From: Gammaproteobacteria bacterium
GTDB taxonomy: Bacteria; Pseudomonadota; Gammaproteobacteria; Steroidobacterales; Steroidobacteraceae
NCBI GenBank assembly: GCA_003134045.1
Contig: PLAH01000185.1
Span: 1-45,721, forward strand
Direction: 5' to 3'
DNA length: 45,721 nt
Under the pieces are notes generated by a model. The model had not been told where the DNA came from. It did not search any database and was given only the letters and a program-made list of their open reading frames with translations. The translations under genes and the position numbers were made by a program. The number at the start of each line of letters is the position of its first letter. The first letter of the stretch is position 1. This document shows positions 42,948 through 45,721 of the stretch, one piece after another.

Positions 42948-45721
42948 ACTTCTCGGCGCCTTTCATCCAGCGGCCGATCGCGACCACGTTGCTTACCGCC
43001 GCCGTCGTGCTCGCGGGGGTCGCGGCGTTTCGAGGCTTGCCCGTGTCGCCGCTGCCGCAGGTGGATTTTCCGACGATATCGGTGCAGGCGTCGTTGCCGG
43101 GCGCGAGTCCCGAGATCATGGCGTCGTCGGTGGCGACACCGCTGGAGCGCGAATTCGGCCGAATCGCCGCGGTGACGGAAATGACGGCGCAGAGCACGCT
43201 GGGTCAAACCAGCATCACGCTGCAGTTCGATTTGAGCCGCAACATCGATGCCGCCGCGCGCGACGTCGAAGCGGCGATCAACGCGGCGCGCAGCTATCTG
43301 CCGACGAACCTGCCGAACAACCCCACATACCGCAAAGTCAATCCGGCGGATGCGCCCATCATGATCGTGGCGTTGACGTCGGACAAGGTGCCGCCGTCGG
43401 GGCTGTACGACGCGGCGTCGACCATTTTGCAACAGCGGCTGTCGCAGATCGGCGGCGTCGGCCAGGTGCTGGTGGGCGGCAGTTCCGCGCCGGCGGTGCG
43501 CATCAACGTGAATCCAACGCAGCTCAACGGCTACGGGCTGCAGCTCGAGGACGTGCGCACGGCCGTGGCCGCGCAGACCGCCAACCAGGCCAAGGGCAAC
43601 TTGTCGGATGCCGGCGGGCGCTGGGACATATCCGCCAACGATCAGCTGCTGAAGGCGGCGGACTATCGGCCGCTGATCGTCACCTATCGTGCCGGCGCGC
43701 CGGTGCGGCTTTCGGACGTGGCGACCGTGAACGACTCCGTGCAGACGGTCAGGTCGCTCGGCATCGCCAACGGCAAGCGGGCGGCGCTGCTCATCATTTT
43801 TCGCCAGCCGGGCGCCAACATCATCACGACCGTCGATGCGATCAAGGCGGCGCTGCCGCAACTGCACGCGAGCATCGATCCGACCATCGAGATGACCATC
43901 GCCTTGGATCAGACCCAGACCATTCGCGCCTCGGTCAAGGACATCGAGCGCACGCTGGTGATATCCATCGTCCTGGTGGTGCTGGTGGTGTTCCTGTTCC
44001 TGCGGGAATTCCGCTCGACCTTGATTCCGCTGGTGGCCGTGCCGACCTCCATCATCGGCACGCTGGCGGTGATGTACCTGTGCGGCTATAGCATCGACAA
44101 CCTGTCGCTGATGGCGCTCACCATATCGACCGGTTTCGTGGTGGACGACGCCATCGTGGTGCTGGAGAACATCACGCGGTACCAGGAGCAAGGCCTGAGC
44201 GCCCCGGAGGCGGCCCGCAAGGGTGCCGCCGAGATCGGCTCGACGGTGGTCTCCATGAGCGTGTCGCTGGTCGCCGTGTTCATCCCCATCCTGCTCATGG
44301 GCGGCATCGTCGGGCGGTTGTTTCGCGAGTTCGCCGTGGTTCTGTCGGTCACCATCATGGTGTCGCTGGCGGTATCGCTCGCCACCACACCCATGATGTG
44401 CGCCGTGCTGTTGCGCACGGAACGGACGCACGGCAAGTTGTACCAGGCGAGCGAACGCGCCTTCGAGTGGATACTCAAAGGGTATGAGCGCAGTCTGGCC
44501 TGGGTGCTGGAACGCTCGATCTTCGTGCTGATGGTTGCGATCGCGACCGTGGCGCTGAGCGTCTATCTGTACGTCGTGGTGCCCAAAGGGTTCTTTCCGC
44601 AGCAGGACACGGGCCGATTGAACGGCAACATCGTTGCGGACCAGGCCATTTCCTTCCAGTCCATGCAAAAGAAGATCCAGGCGCTCGCCGGCATCGTGAT
44701 GCAGGATCCCGGGGTCGCCAACGTGCTGGCGTTCACGGGCGGCGGCGGCGGCACCACGACCAACACCGGACGCGTGTTCATTTCATTGAAGCCTCTCGAG
44801 GACCGCAACGCCACCGCCGATCAGATCATCACTCGCTTGCGGCCGAAGCTTGCGGCGGTGCGCGGGGCCACCCTGTTCCTGCAGGCCGTTCAGGACGTGC
44901 GCATCGGCGGCCGCCAATCGAATGCGCAGTACCAATATACGATTCAGAGCGACAATCTGGCGTCATTGAATCATTGGGGACCCATGCTGCTGAAGGCCAT
45001 GAAGGGCATCCATCAGTTGACGGATGTGAACAGCGACGCTCAGAACCAGGGGTTATCCGCCAATCTGGTGATCGACCGTCCCACCGCCTCGCGTCTCGGC
45101 ATCACGGCACAGGCGATCGATGCCGTGTTGTACGATGCGTTCGGCGAACGCGAGATCGCTACCACCTACACGCCGTTGAATCAGTACTTCGTGGTGATGG
45201 TCGTGGACCCGAGCTTTTGGCAGAACCCGCTGGCCTTGCACAATGTGTACGTATCCTCGACCAGCGGCGGAATGGTGCCCTTGTCGGCGTTCACGCACTT
45301 CTCGAGCGATACGGCGCCGCTGTCGGTCAATCACTCGAGCGTATTTCCCTCCGTGACCTTCTCGTTCAATCTCGCGCCGAACGTGGCGCTCGGCGATGCG
45401 GTCAATGCCATCAACGCCGCGGAGCGCGCGGCGGGCGTGCCGTCCACCATCACGGGGGCCTTCAGCGGCACCGCCCAGGCGTTCAGCGACTCGCTGGCGA
45501 ACGAGCCGATATTGATTGCGGCCGCGATTGCGGCGGTGTACGTGGTGCTGGGAATTCTCTACGAGAGCTACATCCATCCGATCACGATTTTGTCGACCTT
45601 GCCGTCGGCGGGCGTGGGTGCGCTGCTGGCGCTGCTCGTGACCCATACGGAGCTCAGCGTGATCGCGCTGATCGGCATCATCCTGCTCATCGGCATCGTC
45701 AAGAAGAACGCCATCATGATG
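42944..45721 (+). CDS. mdtC: RND efflux transporter, MdtC-like (partial, cut by window end)
   Basis: 926 codons visible from ATG 42944 (ATGA overlap with mdtB), running off the window in frame. The start [25 protein letters not shown], the Asp pair in [19 protein letters not shown] and [27 protein letters not shown] are all present (read in parts); it ends at [11 protein letters not shown], just before the last helices. It is a paralogue of the preceding gene, consistent with the MdtBC heteromeric pump that exports bile salts, novobiocin and similar compounds in enterobacteria; the substrates here are unknown. Confidence 0.94.
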   Translation, partial: MNFSAPFIQRPIATTLLTAAVVLAGVAAFRGLPVSPLPQVDFPTISVQASLPGASPEIMASSVATPLEREFGRIAAVTEMTAQSTLGQTSITLQFDLSRNIDAAARDVEAAINAARSYLPTNLPNNPTYRKVNPADAPIMIVALTSDKVPPSGLYDAASTILQQRLSQIGGVGQVLVGGSSAPAVRINVNPTQLNGYGLQLEDVRTAVAAQTANQAKGNLSDAGGRWDISANDQLLKAADYRPLIVTYRAGAPVRLSDVATVNDSVQTVRSLGIANGKRAALLIIFRQPGANIITTVDAIKAALPQLHASIDPTIEMTIALDQTQTIRASVKDIERTLVISIVLVVLVVFLFLREFRSTLIPLVAVPTSIIGTLAVMYLCGYSIDNLSLMALTISTGFVVDDAIVVLENITRYQEQGLSAPEAARKGAAEIGSTVVSMSVSLVAVFIPILLMGGIVGRLFREFAVVLSVTIMVSLAVSLATTPMMCAVLLRTERTHGKLYQASERAFEWILKGYERSLAWVLERSIFVLMVAIATVALSVYLYVVVPKGFFPQQDTGRLNGNIVADQAISFQSMQKKIQALAGIVMQDPGVANVLAFTGGGGGTTTNTGRVFISLKPLEDRNATADQIITRLRPKLAAVRGATLFLQAVQDVRIGGRQSNAQYQYTIQSDNLASLNHWGPMLLKAMKGIHQLTDVNSDAQNQGLSANLVIDRPTASRLGITAQAIDAVLYDAFGEREIATTYTPLNQYFVVMVVDPSFWQNPLALHNVYVSSTSGGMVPLSAFTHFSSDTAPLSVNHSSVFPSVTFSFNLAPNVALGDAVNAINAAERAAGVPSTITGAFSGTAQAFSDSLANEPILIAAAIAAVYVVLGILYESYIHPITILSTLPSAGVGALLALLVTHTELSVIALIGIILLIGIVKKNAIMM

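Overview
The window is a high-GC stretch of a bacterial chromosome, about 45.7 kb. It starts inside the 3' end of a 23S rRNA gene and stops inside an RND efflux gene. The gene content fits a free-living gammaproteobacterium: type I IPP isomerase with DXS, a hopanoid set using one squalene synthase, an opgG-opgH-opgD glucan operon, CtlX, a TonB-dependent receptor, and plsY/birA/SPOR genes. A Steroidobacterales/Nevskiales-like lineage is my guess from gene content; no species can be named.

1-600: end of an rRNA operon (23S 3' end, spacer, 5S, intrinsic terminator).

770-14169: an accessory catabolic/uptake cluster and the most interesting part of the window. A class III (GSAM-like) aminotransferase and an FCD-type GntR regulator are followed by a TonB-dependent receptor, then an apparent operon in the order hyuB, livK, livG, livF, livH, livM, hyuA with mostly 1-4 bp overlaps. 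Two nearly identical 26-bp operator-like sites (23 of 26 bases match) lie in front of the aminotransferase/regulator unit and in front of the receptor/transporter/hydantoinase unit. I infer a two-unit regulon that imports a cyclic amide (lactam, imide or hydantoin-like), opens it with the ATP-dependent HyuA/HyuB enzyme and transaminates the product. The substrate is not known.

14216-24965: isoprenoid and hopanoid genes. dxs and an unknown exported protein run leftward. Diverging from them are squalene synthase, squalene-hopene cyclase, hpnG and hpnA in a tightly overlapping operon that ends at a perfect hairpin; then idi, hpnH and ispA. Together these cover DXP formation, IPP/DMAPP isomerisation, FPP, squalene, hopene and adenosylhopane/ribosylhopane.

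25172-31239: an unrecognised conserved-looking protein, then the leftward operon opgG-opgH-opgD for osmoregulated periplasmic glucans.

31349-35116: ctlX (citrulline/dimethylarginine hydrolase-like), plsY, birA, a SPOR-domain protein and a two-helix membrane protein, nearly all overlapping. 35441-38437: copC, copD, a small membrane protein, an exported double-VOC protein and a Gly/Tyr-rich lipoprotein.

38545-45721: an mdtABC-type tripartite RND efflux operon; the third gene is cut by the window end. I see no transposase, integrase, phage gene, CRISPR array or tRNA.
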